Positions 1-6,803 of a stretch of 7,474 bases of DNA are shown here, piece after piece. A program made the translations under genes and the position numbers. Position 1 is the first letter of the stretch, and each line of letters opens with the position of its first letter. The stretch comes from Draconibacterium sp. Its GTDB lineage: Bacteria; Bacteroidota; Bacteroidia; Bacteroidales; Prolixibacteraceae. The notes under the pieces were generated by a model. It saw nothing but the letters and a program-made list of their open reading frames with translations, searched no databases and had not been told where the DNA came from. The stretch lies in assembly GCA_015493625.1 (NCBI GenBank), contig WGCT01000101.1:1-7474 (forward strand), given 5' to 3'.

Positions 1-353
1 GATGTAATATAGATATAACAAAAGTGCCTGAAAATGGACGAATTTTTCTTGTGAAAAATTCAGAAATTATTTCAAAAGATAAGGTGCAAGCCAAATGGAA
101 AGGCACAGATTTTCTAAAATCAAAAAAAGGAGAAAGTAAAGGTTGGATTTTAGATATAATGAATTGTGTTGACGCAATTCAAAAAGAGACATTCACATTA
201 AAAGAAATGTATGCTTTTGAAGAAAGATTAAAACAAAAATATCCAAATAATAATTTTATCAAAGATAAAATAAGACAACAGTTACAATTATTAAGAGATA
301 AAGGACTTCTTGAATTTAAAACCAGAGGAGTTTATAAAAAAATAAAATTATGA
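1..353 (+). CDS. dpnC: DpnI-type restriction endonuclease, C-terminal part (5' end outside window)
   Basis: This is the 3' part of a gene for a type IIM restriction enzyme of the DpnI family, which cuts GATC only when the adenine is methylated. The frame is open from base 3 leftwards to the window edge, so the GTG at 24 is an internal valine codon and not the start. About 116 residues are visible. The last 70 or so form the winged-helix domain that reads methylated DNA in DpnI: a conserved GWILDIMNCVD stretch, a YAFEERL helix, then NNNFIKDKIRQQLQLLRDKG and a short LEFKTRGVYKK end that matches the family's closing beta-wing. The N-terminal PD-(D/E)xK nuclease domain lies outside the window, so activity cannot be judged. 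The TGA stop overlaps the ATG of the next gene (ATGA at 350-353), as expected for one operon. The region is very AT-rich compared with the genes to the right. Family assignment is by recognition of the sequence; confidence is high. Confidence 0.88.
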   Translation, partial: CNIDITKVPENGRIFLVKNSEIISKDKVQAKWKGTDFLKSKKGESKGWILDIMNCVDAIQKETFTLKEMYAFEERLKQKYPNNNFIKDKIRQQLQLLRDKGLLEFKTRGVYKKIKL

Positions 354-535
354 AAACATTTGAATTTGAAATACAAGAATTACTATCAAGAATAGTTGAA
401 GTAGAAGCAACAAATGAAGATGAAGCATACAGAAAGGTAAAAGAAATGTATAAAAAAGAGGAAATTATTCTTGACAGTTCAGATTTTGTAAAAACTGAAA
501 TAAAGAAATTTGAAAATGAACAATATCCAAGATAA
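350..535 (+). CDS. dpnD: DpnD/PcfM family small protein
   Basis: A 61-residue acidic protein whose ATG overlaps the stop codon of the DpnI-type gene by four bases, indicating translational coupling. The sequence begins with a beta strand (MKTFEFEIQELLSRIVEVEA), continues into a helix (NEDEAYRKVKEMYKKEE), and then has the family signature IILDSSDFVKTEI. This is the pattern of the DpnD/PcfM family. In Streptococcus pneumoniae the DpnI cassette holds dpnC (nuclease) followed by dpnD, whose function is unknown, so both sequence and position agree. No signal peptide or membrane segment is present. The last seven residues (ENEQYPR) are read over the start of the rhuM remnant, with a 20-base overlap from its ATG at 516, so the native tail may once have been shorter. 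The assignment is firm; the biochemical role is not known. Confidence 0.85.
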   Translation: MKTFEFEIQELLSRIVEVEATNEDEAYRKVKEMYKKEEIILDSSDFVKTEIKKFENEQYPR

Positions 536-955
536 TTCATCAAATTTTATTCTTTATACTTCCAATAATGGAGATATAAAAGTGAATGTTTTTTTAGAAA
601 ACGATACTATTTGGTTAACTCAAAAGTCTATTGGAGAACTGCAAATGACGGAAAATCATATGAAACAAATTTTTATAATCTTGATGCAATAATTTCAGTT
701 GGATATAGAGTAAATTCAAAACAAGCAACACAATTTAGAATTTGGGCAACCAAAACTTTAAAAGAGTTTATAATTAAAGGATTTCTTTTAGATGATGAGC
801 GTTTAAAACAAGGAAATCAAGTTTTTGGAAAAGATTATTTTGATGAACTTCTCGAAAGAATTCGAGAAATACGAGCATCTGAAATACAGGGCATAACAAT
901 GTGTGAAAATAATAGCCGAGACAGTAGTGAAATAAAGGATTGTAGCTCACTTTAA
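516..955 (+). pseudogene. rhuM: RhuM-family protein remnant with internal deletion, frameshift and lost C-terminus
   Basis: Two pieces of one RhuM-family (virulence protein RhuM/Fic-DOC-associated type) gene lie in different frames. The first runs from ATG 516 to about 641 and has the usual N-terminus ending in NDTIWLTQKSIGEL. The second, in another frame from about 635 to 883, has the conserved core: TANDGKSYETNFYNLDAI, then ISVGYRV, FRIWATKTLKEFIIKGF, LDDERLKQG and YFDELLERIREIRASE. Intact relatives have roughly 35 more residues, a helix-turn-helix-like stretch, between these parts. An internal deletion of roughly 100 bases with a frame change is the simplest explanation. After RASE the family normally continues for over 100 residues (RRFYQKI and onward); here the sequence turns into an unrelated palindromic region at about 884-890. 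The gene is therefore dead or makes only a fragment. The molecular role of RhuM is not established; it is common in mobile and defence-rich regions. Confidence 0.8.
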
Positions 956-1027
956 CTTCCCTGCAATTTGAGAGGGAAGTGCAACGTAATCGGCTAATAT
1001 TCTTACACTCAACGTTCTGAGTTATTG
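891..1027. repeat. Long imperfect inverted repeat, cassette- or attC-like layout
   Basis: Two arms face each other. Bases 901-919 pair with 990-1008 at 16 of 19 positions (core AATAATAGCCGA against TCGGCTAATATT). An inner perfect 8-bp stem, ACTTCCCT at 955-962 with AGGGAAGT at 973-980, closes on a 10-base loop. Outer ends CATAAC (892-897) and GTTATTG (1021-1027) are also largely complementary, as are AAC at 895 and GTT at 1014 after a short bulge. The layout of outer arms, unpaired spacer and central hairpin resembles integron attC sites and the large palindromes that sit between defence or abortive-infection genes in Bacteroidota. The outer boxes do not match the attC consensus GTTRRRY well, and no integrase is in the window. 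It begins exactly where rhuM homology stops. The remaining bases up to 1079 show no gene and no convincing terminator. Confidence 0.5.
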
Positions 1028-1079
1028 AAATTAGTGATACTATATTATTTTTTACTGAAAAGTATGGCAGAATGAAGTT

Positions 1080-4000
1080 TTATCTGTTCAGATTGATTTT
1101 TGATGTAAGAACAGTGTTGCCTGCTTTTACTTTGCAGATATAAATTCCGGCTTCTAATTTTTGCCCCGCACTATTTTCGCCTCGCCAAACAAACTCATTC
1201 TCCAATGAAATTTTGTTGAGAACTTCTCTCCCGTCTAACGAATAGATGTGCACCGTGATTGAATTATGATTGTTGTTTTCTACTTTTATCCGGGTTTCGG
1301 AAGTAAACGGATTTGGGTACACGTTTAGCACTTTTTTAGAGTTAACAGAAGCCATCCATTCCGAATTTGTAGTAATACTGTTTTCAGTCCCCGGTGTTCC
1401 GGCTTGTGCCAACGACGCTTTCCACGATTCGGCAGTTGAATTGTCGTTATAATAGTGGCGCAATTCCAATGTTCTCCCTCCTCTGTTTGGTTCAGCCGGC
1501 CATGGTTTTGTGGCACTAAAAACGACCTCGTCAATCAGCTTTCCAAATCTGTTAAACAGGCGAACAGCATCGCCACTGCTTCCCAGTCCAAAACTAAAAT
1601 CTCCAATGTAATTTTTTACTTCGGAATATTGTGTACTGAATTTATCCTCTTTTCTGCAAAGAACAAGATATTCATTCCTCTTTAATACTGTATTTTCAGG
1701 TATCGTGAATTTATGAGTGTCGTCGTTGTCTTTAAATATCCACCCCGAAATATCAACATCATCATCTCCCCAGTTAAATAGTTCTACCCAGTCGCCGGCA
1801 TTATTTTCGTCAGACGAGTTGTAATTAATTTCGTTGAAAACAACGGAATTGTCCATCTCTCCGGCATCTTCAAAAATAGCCCGAATTGTGGTTGCATTTT
1901 TAATATTCACCTGAATGGTTTTATTGGTCATAACAACATCGTCGACCACCCAGCTATGAAATTTATATCCCGAACGGGCATGTGCTGTTAGCGAAACAGG
2001 AATGTTTTCGAAATACTCACCCTCCCAGTTTGGGTTGGTAATGGTTAGCGAGTTTAAATCGACAACTCCGGCCACCGATGGAAGAATTGATAATTTTATT
2101 TTGTAATTATGAGGAATTGAAAACTGCTCTTTAATATGCTCGCGGTTAAAGTCAGGACGATTTGCTGCAAAAGTAATCATTCTTTGTATTTGGCTGTTCC
2201 AGGTGTCAACCGAAGGTTGTTCCCATTTTTCGAAGTTTCTCTCTATTTCGGGTTCAATTGCATTGTGCAAACTATCGATGTGCGAAATAACATCTGCAGG
2301 CAGGAGAGTTGTGTTTAGCAAATCGGCAAACCTGTTAATGAATTGGTTTTTAAACGTTTCGCTTTCCAGCAATTTTCTGAATAAAAAAGTCGACCATGGC
2401 GGATTTGGCCACGATTGCCCGTTTGTTGCAAGAGCGAATTTAAGCGTATTTAATTTATAATCGCTACCATTCCAAATGCCAAAACCAAAATCGGTATCGA
2501 ATAGTATCCAACGCCATTTTCCCTCTTTGGTGTGCGGTTGCCAGAATTTAATGTTGTTTCCCGGCCAGTCGCGGTTATTGAAATAGATTTCAGAAATTAA
2601 ATAGTCGATATAATTGCTCATATCCATTTGGGAGCACACTTCCCGGAACACCTCATTGCTCGACAAATCGTTTGTTTTAATGAACCAAATTAAATCGGAA
2701 TAATCTTTCGAACTTCCCTTTAAAACAAAACCGTTTCTCTCTAAAATATTAACATTCCCGGCTTTTATACCGTAATTTTCTTCAAGGAAATCTTTATTGA
2801 TTTTTTCGCGCAAGTTTATAATTCCCCAATATTTTCCATTTAAATAGAGTATGGTGGGTTGATATGCAGCCCTGTCTATATCTAAATTGCGCACCAAACT
2901 GGTCATCATTCCATCGCGCATTTTAGAATACTCGAAATCGTTTCCACTATTCCGTAAAACAAACGATTTGAATTTTGTTATCTTTTTCGATTTAAAAAGC
3001 TGAACACCTGTTAGTTCCGGGTCTCCATATTCGTTTCGGAAAAATACCGACAGCGATTTTTGGGCTTTTGCACGACTCCAGTTGCCAAATATTTTTATTC
3101 CGCAATTCAACGAAAAGAGGCGTTTGCCGTCAGTTTCTATCATTTCAATATTTGCCGGTTTTTCCCAGTCTTCCCAAAAATTTGCACCAAAATAGGGTAT
3201 GTTTTCCGAGGCATATTCTCCCATTACATAAATTCCGGTTTCATTATTCCATAAATTATCGGGGTCGGTAATTACCGAAACAACGGGGAGCGTAGGTTGC
3301 GCATTGAAAAGATAGGTGCGCGAAGCCATTTTCCCCGGAGCAAAACCGGGTTTAAAAATACGTGCCCGTACAATGCTGTTTTTACTAATTGGAATTGGTG
3401 TTTTGTATGCCGGGCTTGCCAGAGTGGGCTCTGTTCCGTCGGTTGTAAAATGGATCTCTTCGCCGCTATTTGCCCCCGAGAGAACAAGGTTTTGTGCTTC
3501 GGCAAGGAACATTTGCGGTATTGAGAAACGAACACTATCGGAAACCACTCCTGTAATATTTGATGTTTTATTTGGCTTCCCCGGCGATGGGTTGGCAAAA
3601 AGTACCCAATTTTCAATGTTATTCTTGTTGCGGCCCAAAGAGTATCTGCCGGGAATTATGCCAAAAGAGATTGAGTCGGCAATTACTCGGTTTTTATCGG
3701 TTAGAAAAACTGTTTCGCCCGATGCCGAAAGTTTAAAGTTTGAATGTGCTTCATCTTTGGGTAATTCAATGTATTTTGAAACCGGAGTACTCAGGCCGGT
3801 GTTGTACGTATATCCAAGAGTTAAAAACGGTATTGCCGAAAAATCTGAAGAATTCTTTTCAATGTTATGAACCTGAATGGCCAATGTATTTTCTCCGTTG
3901 GTTAACAGATAGCGAAATTTTGTAATGTCGTAACTCTCGGGCAGTTTTCCTTTTACAATTTCGGCTTCGTGTAAAAGGTCGGCAGTTTTGTCGAATGCCA

Positions 4001-4634
4001 CGGGCTCTCCTTTTTTGCCAATTCCAAAACGGGCAATCTCTGTTCCGTTTAAATAGGCCACAAATGCATCATCAAAGTCGATATGAAACCAAAGAGATTG
4101 AATTGAATCGACATTATTTATTGTTATTGTTTTGCGCATAAAAACCGACAACGTATTTTCGTCAATTACAGTTTCATCATCGTTATCGCCATAACCTATT
4201 CCTGTTGCTCCGCTTTTCCACTGCCGATCGTCGAAAGCAATCGATTTCCAGTCTGAAGGTGGTTCTTCTTCGGGAATTATATATTTCCAAATATCGCCTT
4301 TGTCGATAACCGAATGCCAGTAAATACGCTTGGGGCGTCGGTCTTTACCCGAAGCGAGAATCAGGAAAGTTTCATTTTCTTGCAAAACAACGTCGGGAAG
4401 ATGCCATTTAAATAAATCGGAATTACTATCGCTAATGTAATAATCTGCTAAATTTACTGGAGAATTGCCGTAGTTACAGAGTTCTATCCAGTCGGGAGAG
4501 TCGCCGTCTTTGTCAAATAACATATCTTTATTCGACGACATTAATTCGTTAATTTTTACATTCTGCGAAACAGCTTGAAAACTAACGATTATGGTGAACA
4601 GAGAAAAAAGCAGAGTTTTTAGAAGATACTTCAT
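1080..4634 (-). CDS. Secreted CotH-kinase / lamin-tail-domain protein with T9SS sorting signal
   Basis: A 1184-residue modular exported protein. ATG at 4634 is chosen over the in-frame TTG at 4640 because it opens a normal signal peptide (MKYLLKTLLFSLFTIIVSFQ, cleavage near AVS-Q24). Approximate order: lamin-tail domain (LTD) first half 25-96; inserted beta-sandwich, galactose-binding-like region 105-278 (FDDRQW, GIGYGDNDD, VAYLNGTEIAR); LTD second half 283-355 (NFKLSASGETVFL); chitobiase-C-like domain 368-443 (IHFTTDGTEPT); CotH kinase domain 448-830; InlB-B-like repeat 845-922; second LTD 929-1085; T9SS type A sorting domain from about 1100 (VYPNPF, ending in AGIYICKVKAG...). The kinase part keeps NNRDWPGNN (686-694) and the metal-binding-like FDTDFGFG (712-719). 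CotH of Bacillus phosphorylates spore-coat proteins; targets of Bacteroidota homologues are unknown. The protein should be exported by Sec, then T9SS to the surface or medium. It is transcribed divergently from the sulfatase gene. Confidence 0.9.
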   Translation of the reverse strand: MKYLLKTLLFSLFTIIVSFQAVSQNVKINELMSSNKDMLFDKDGDSPDWIELCNYGNSPVNLADYYISDSNSDLFKWHLPDVVLQENETFLILASGKDRRPKRIYWHSVIDKGDIWKYIIPEEEPPSDWKSIAFDDRQWKSGATGIGYGDNDDETVIDENTLSVFMRKTITINNVDSIQSLWFHIDFDDAFVAYLNGTEIARFGIGKKGEPVAFDKTADLLHEAEIVKGKLPESYDITKFRYLLTNGENTLAIQVHNIEKNSSDFSAIPFLTLGYTYNTGLSTPVSKYIELPKDEAHSNFKLSASGETVFLTDKNRVIADSISFGIIPGRYSLGRNKNNIENWVLFANPSPGKPNKTSNITGVVSDSVRFSIPQMFLAEAQNLVLSGANSGEEIHFTTDGTEPTLASPAYKTPIPISKNSIVRARIFKPGFAPGKMASRTYLFNAQPTLPVVSVITDPDNLWNNETGIYVMGEYASENIPYFGANFWEDWEKPANIEMIETDGKRLFSLNCGIKIFGNWSRAKAQKSLSVFFRNEYGDPELTGVQLFKSKKITKFKSFVLRNSGNDFEYSKMRDGMMTSLVRNLDIDRAAYQPTILYLNGKYWGIINLREKINKDFLEENYGIKAGNVNILERNGFVLKGSSKDYSDLIWFIKTNDLSSNEVFREVCSQMDMSNYIDYLISEIYFNNRDWPGNNIKFWQPHTKEGKWRWILFDTDFGFGIWNGSDYKLNTLKFALATNGQSWPNPPWSTFLFRKLLESETFKNQFINRFADLLNTTLLPADVISHIDSLHNAIEPEIERNFEKWEQPSVDTWNSQIQRMITFAANRPDFNREHIKEQFSIPHNYKIKLSILPSVAGVVDLNSLTITNPNWEGEYFENIPVSLTAHARSGYKFHSWVVDDVVMTNKTIQVNIKNATTIRAIFEDAGEMDNSVVFNEINYNSSDENNAGDWVELFNWGDDDVDISGWIFKDNDDTHKFTIPENTVLKRNEYLVLCRKEDKFSTQYSEVKNYIGDFSFGLGSSGDAVRLFNRFGKLIDEVVFSATKPWPAEPNRGGRTLELRHYYNDNSTAESWKASLAQAGTPGTENSITTNSEWMASVNSKKVLNVYPNPFTSETRIKVENNNHNSITVHIYSLDGREVLNKISLENEFVWRGENSAGQKLEAGIYICKVKAGNTVLTSKINLNR

Positions 4635-4789
4635 AAACAACTTCTATTTAAAAGTACAAATTAAAGAAATTATGCTAAACTCTAAATCAGAATATTTTAA
4701 TTTTTGTTGTGAAGTTGTTTGTGAAGTGTAATTTTGTTTCTGAAGTTGTTTAATACTGTTTTCTATTTGTAATTTAAAAAAACACGATT
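4635..4789. promoter_or_regulatory. Shared divergent intergenic region with three GAAGTTGTTT copies
   Basis: This 155-bp AT-rich stretch must carry the promoters of both the leftward CotH-domain gene and the rightward sulfatase gene. The 10-mer GAAGTTGTTT occurs on the plus strand at 4711-4720 and 4742-4751 (31 bp apart, about three helical turns) and on the minus strand at 4644-4635, directly against the CotH gene's ATG. A partial copy, TGAAGTG, is at 4722-4728. No clear Shine-Dalgarno sequence precedes either start codon, as is usual in Bacteroidota. A leftward -7 element is only weakly matched (TTAATTTG, minus strand, 4664-4657). A binding role for the 10-mers is inference. Confidence 0.4.
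4703..4736 (+). promoter_or_regulatory. Candidate Bacteroidota sigma-type promoter for the sulfatase gene
   Basis: TAATTTTG at 4729-4736 matches the Bacteroidota -7 consensus TAnnTTTG exactly. TTTG at 4703-4706 could serve as the -33 element; the spacer is 22 bp, at the long end of what is accepted. Transcription would start about 45 bases before the sulfatase ATG. The match is short in an AT-rich region, so chance agreement is possible. Confidence 0.35.
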
Positions 4790-6574
4790 ATGATTTATAG
4801 TAAAATGAATTTCGATAAACAAAAAAGCATACGAATTGTATTTTTACTTTTCGTTATACAATTGTCGTTTCATGCGTTTGCTCAAGATATAAATCATCCG
4901 AATATTGTTTTAATTCTGGCCGACGATCAGGGATATGGCGATTTGGGTGTAACCGGTAATCCACATGTTAAAACCCCGGTTATCGATAAGTTTGCCACAG
5001 AAAACATTTAGTTTAAAAACTTTTATGTGTCGCCGGTTTGCGCACCAACTCGTTCGAGTTTAATGACGGGGCGGTTTTCGTTACGAACAGGAATTAGAGA
5101 TACCTACAATGGAGGAGCAATAATGGCGGCAAACGAAATTACAATTGCCGAATTGTTGAAAAAAAGTGGGTACAAGTCGGGGGTGTTTGGGAAGTGGCAT
5201 TTGGGCGATAATTATCCTTCGCGGCCAAACGATCAGGGATTCGACGAGTCTGTTATTCACCTTTCGGGTGGAATGGGACAGGTTGGCGACATTACAACTT
5301 ATTTTTTAAGAGATAGCAGCTATTTCAATCCCATTCTCTGGCATAACGGAAAAACAGAAGCATACAAAGGTTATTGTACCGATATTTTCGCCAATCAGGC
5401 CATTCGTTTTATCGAAAAAAACAGAAATAATCCATTCTTCTGTTACCTTGCATTTAACGCCCCTCATACACCTTTGCAGGTTCCCGACAAGTATTATTCT
5501 ATGTATAAAGATATCGATCCGGCTTCGGGATTCGAAAACGATAATCGCCCTTTTGTGCCAATGACCGAAAAAGATAAAGAGGCGGCAAGAAGAGTGTATG
5601 CAATGGTTTCCAATATCGACGATAATGTTGGGAAACTGCTTCGGAAATTGGATGAATTAAAGCTTACCGAAAATACGCTTGTTATTTATATGACCGATAA
5701 CGGACCGCAACAACAAAGATATATTGCAGGAATGCGCGGTAAAAAAGGGAGTGTTTACAGAGGAGGAGTTCGTGTTCCGTTTTTTTTACGTTTGCCGTCG
5801 GTTTTTAATGGGAAAAAGCAAATTGAAACCACTGCTGCTCATATCGATGTTTTTCCAACAATTGCCGAATTGTGCCATGTTGATTTACCTCACGACCGAG
5901 AAATAGACGGGAAAAGTTTAGTGCCACTCATAAAAAATAAACCGGTAAATTGGGAACAGCGACCACTGTTTTTTTACTGGACAAGGCACTACCCGGAACT
6001 GTACAATAATATTGCAATTCAAAAAGGAGACTATAAATTGGTTGGTTACACCAATTACAATGCAGAAATAGATAGTTTTGAACTGTTCGATATTGATGAG
6101 GATCCTTACGAGCAAACGAATATAGTAACGAGCCACGCCGGTATTGCCAAAGAACTTAAGAAAAACTTAGATGCTTACTATTCCAATTTGATTGGTTCGG
6201 AAAATCTAATTCATCAACCACCGATTTTTATTGGCAATAAACAAGAAAATCCTGTAATTTTAAATAGAAACGATGCGGGAGGAGAGCGTGGAATTTGGTC
6301 GCAGGAAGAGATATATGGGAAATGGCGCGTTAAAATTACAGAGGGAGAGTATAATATTTTGGTTAAATTTATTAACCCAATTAAAGAGGCTGGTAGAATG
6401 GTTATTGAAACAGGAGCGGTAATCAATCAGATGAAAAACAGAACTGTTGGTGTAGATGTAATTGAGATGAAAAATGTACACCTTAAAAATATGGATTGTG
6501 ATTTAATACCGTATTATAAAACAAAAAACAGACGTATCTTCCCGTTTTGGATTGAGTTGAAAAGAGTGAATTAA
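4790..6574 (+). pseudogene. Exported S1-family formylglycine sulfatase interrupted by an in-frame TAG
   Basis: One reading frame spans 595 codons, including the final stop, but is cut by TAG at 5009-5011 (codon 74). Either side is typical sulfatase: [18 protein letters not shown] with metal ligands D45/D46, then after the stop FKNFYVSPVCAPTRSSLMTGR with the C-x-P-x-R maturation motif. Its cysteine (C84, codon 5039-5041) would become formylglycine. GKWHLG (134-139), APHTPL (224-229) and TDNG (302-305) complete the active site. A beta-rich tail of about 100 residues (from about 495) follows the catalytic domain. A signal peptide is present (hydrophobic [16 protein letters not shown], cleavage before Q); translation may start at ATG 4790 or 4805. 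Such enzymes remove sulfate from host or algal glycans in the periplasm or at the surface. Restarting at GTG 5027 would lose the signal peptide and metal ligands. The gene may be truly broken, read through, or affected by a sequence error; one C-to-T change from CAG would suffice. Confidence 0.88.
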
Positions 6575-6605
6575 TGAGTATAAATTGTACAAGCAAGAAA
6601 AAATT

Positions 6606-6802
6606 ATGGACGGGAGAAAACGAAAAATATAGAGGTGGGCAGCGAGGTCGAAATTGTTCAAAAACACCACCAGCGCACCGGCGAATTAACCGATGGAATT
6701 GTTAAAAGAATTTTGACCAAATCGCCCAGTCATCCGCACGGCATTAAAGTGCTTTTAGAAACCGGCGAAGTTGGGCGTGTAAAGAATATTTCGGAAGATT
6801 AG
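6606..6802 (+). pseudogene. ywbE: YwbE family protein (DUF2196), frameshifted by one base
   Basis: ATG at 6606 opens MDGRKRK and then hits TAG at 6630. Shifting frame by one base in the A5 run at 6623-6627 gives NIEVGSEVEIV, then HHQRTGELTDGIVKRILT, SPSHPHGIKVLLE and GEVGRVKNI up to TAG at 6800-6802. This is the YwbE pattern along its full 65-residue length. The first seven residues fit the family too, so a missing A (CGAAAAAT instead of CGAAAAAAT) is the simplest explanation. In the downstream frame no ATG lies between the stop at 6581 and the conserved core. YwbE is a small predicted soluble protein of unknown function, widespread in Bacteroidota and Firmicutes. It lies 31 bases after the sulfatase stop and meets the next gene tail to tail. 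Family call is firm; whether the lesion is biological is open. Confidence 0.8.
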
Positions 6803-6803
6803 T

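Noticed and set aside
316..543. Minus-strand open frame of 75 residues opposite dpnD
   Set aside because: The plus strand encodes a recognised DpnD/PcfM protein coupled to the nuclease gene; the antisense product is a hydrophobic, serine/phenylalanine-rich by-product of AT-rich sequence.
891..1027. Intrinsic terminator of rhuM or of the CotH-domain gene
   Set aside because: The inner 8-bp stem is not followed by a T run on either strand, and the paired structure extends over about 130 bases with a long unpaired spacer, unlike a simple terminator.
3272..3870. Open frames of 114 and 184 residues overlapping the CotH-domain gene (out of frame and antisense)
   Set aside because: They lie wholly inside the well-supported secreted modular protein gene, have no recognisable domains and no start signals, and show low-complexity or basic shadow-type composition.
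4635..4640. TTG at 4640 as the start of the CotH-domain protein
   Set aside because: The ATG two codons later gives a standard signal peptide start (MKYLL) and needs no rare start codon.
5009..5011. Genome-wide reassignment of TAG to an amino acid
   Set aside because: Only one in-frame TAG is seen in the window, other stops are TAA, TGA and one TAG (ywbE), and code reassignment of this type is known mainly in phages, which this region does not resemble.
5027..6574. Separate sulfatase gene starting at GTG 5027
   Set aside because: The frame is the same as the upstream piece, and the codons between the TAG and 5027 (FKNFY) still encode conserved sulfatase sequence; a product from 5027 would lack a signal peptide and the DD metal ligands.
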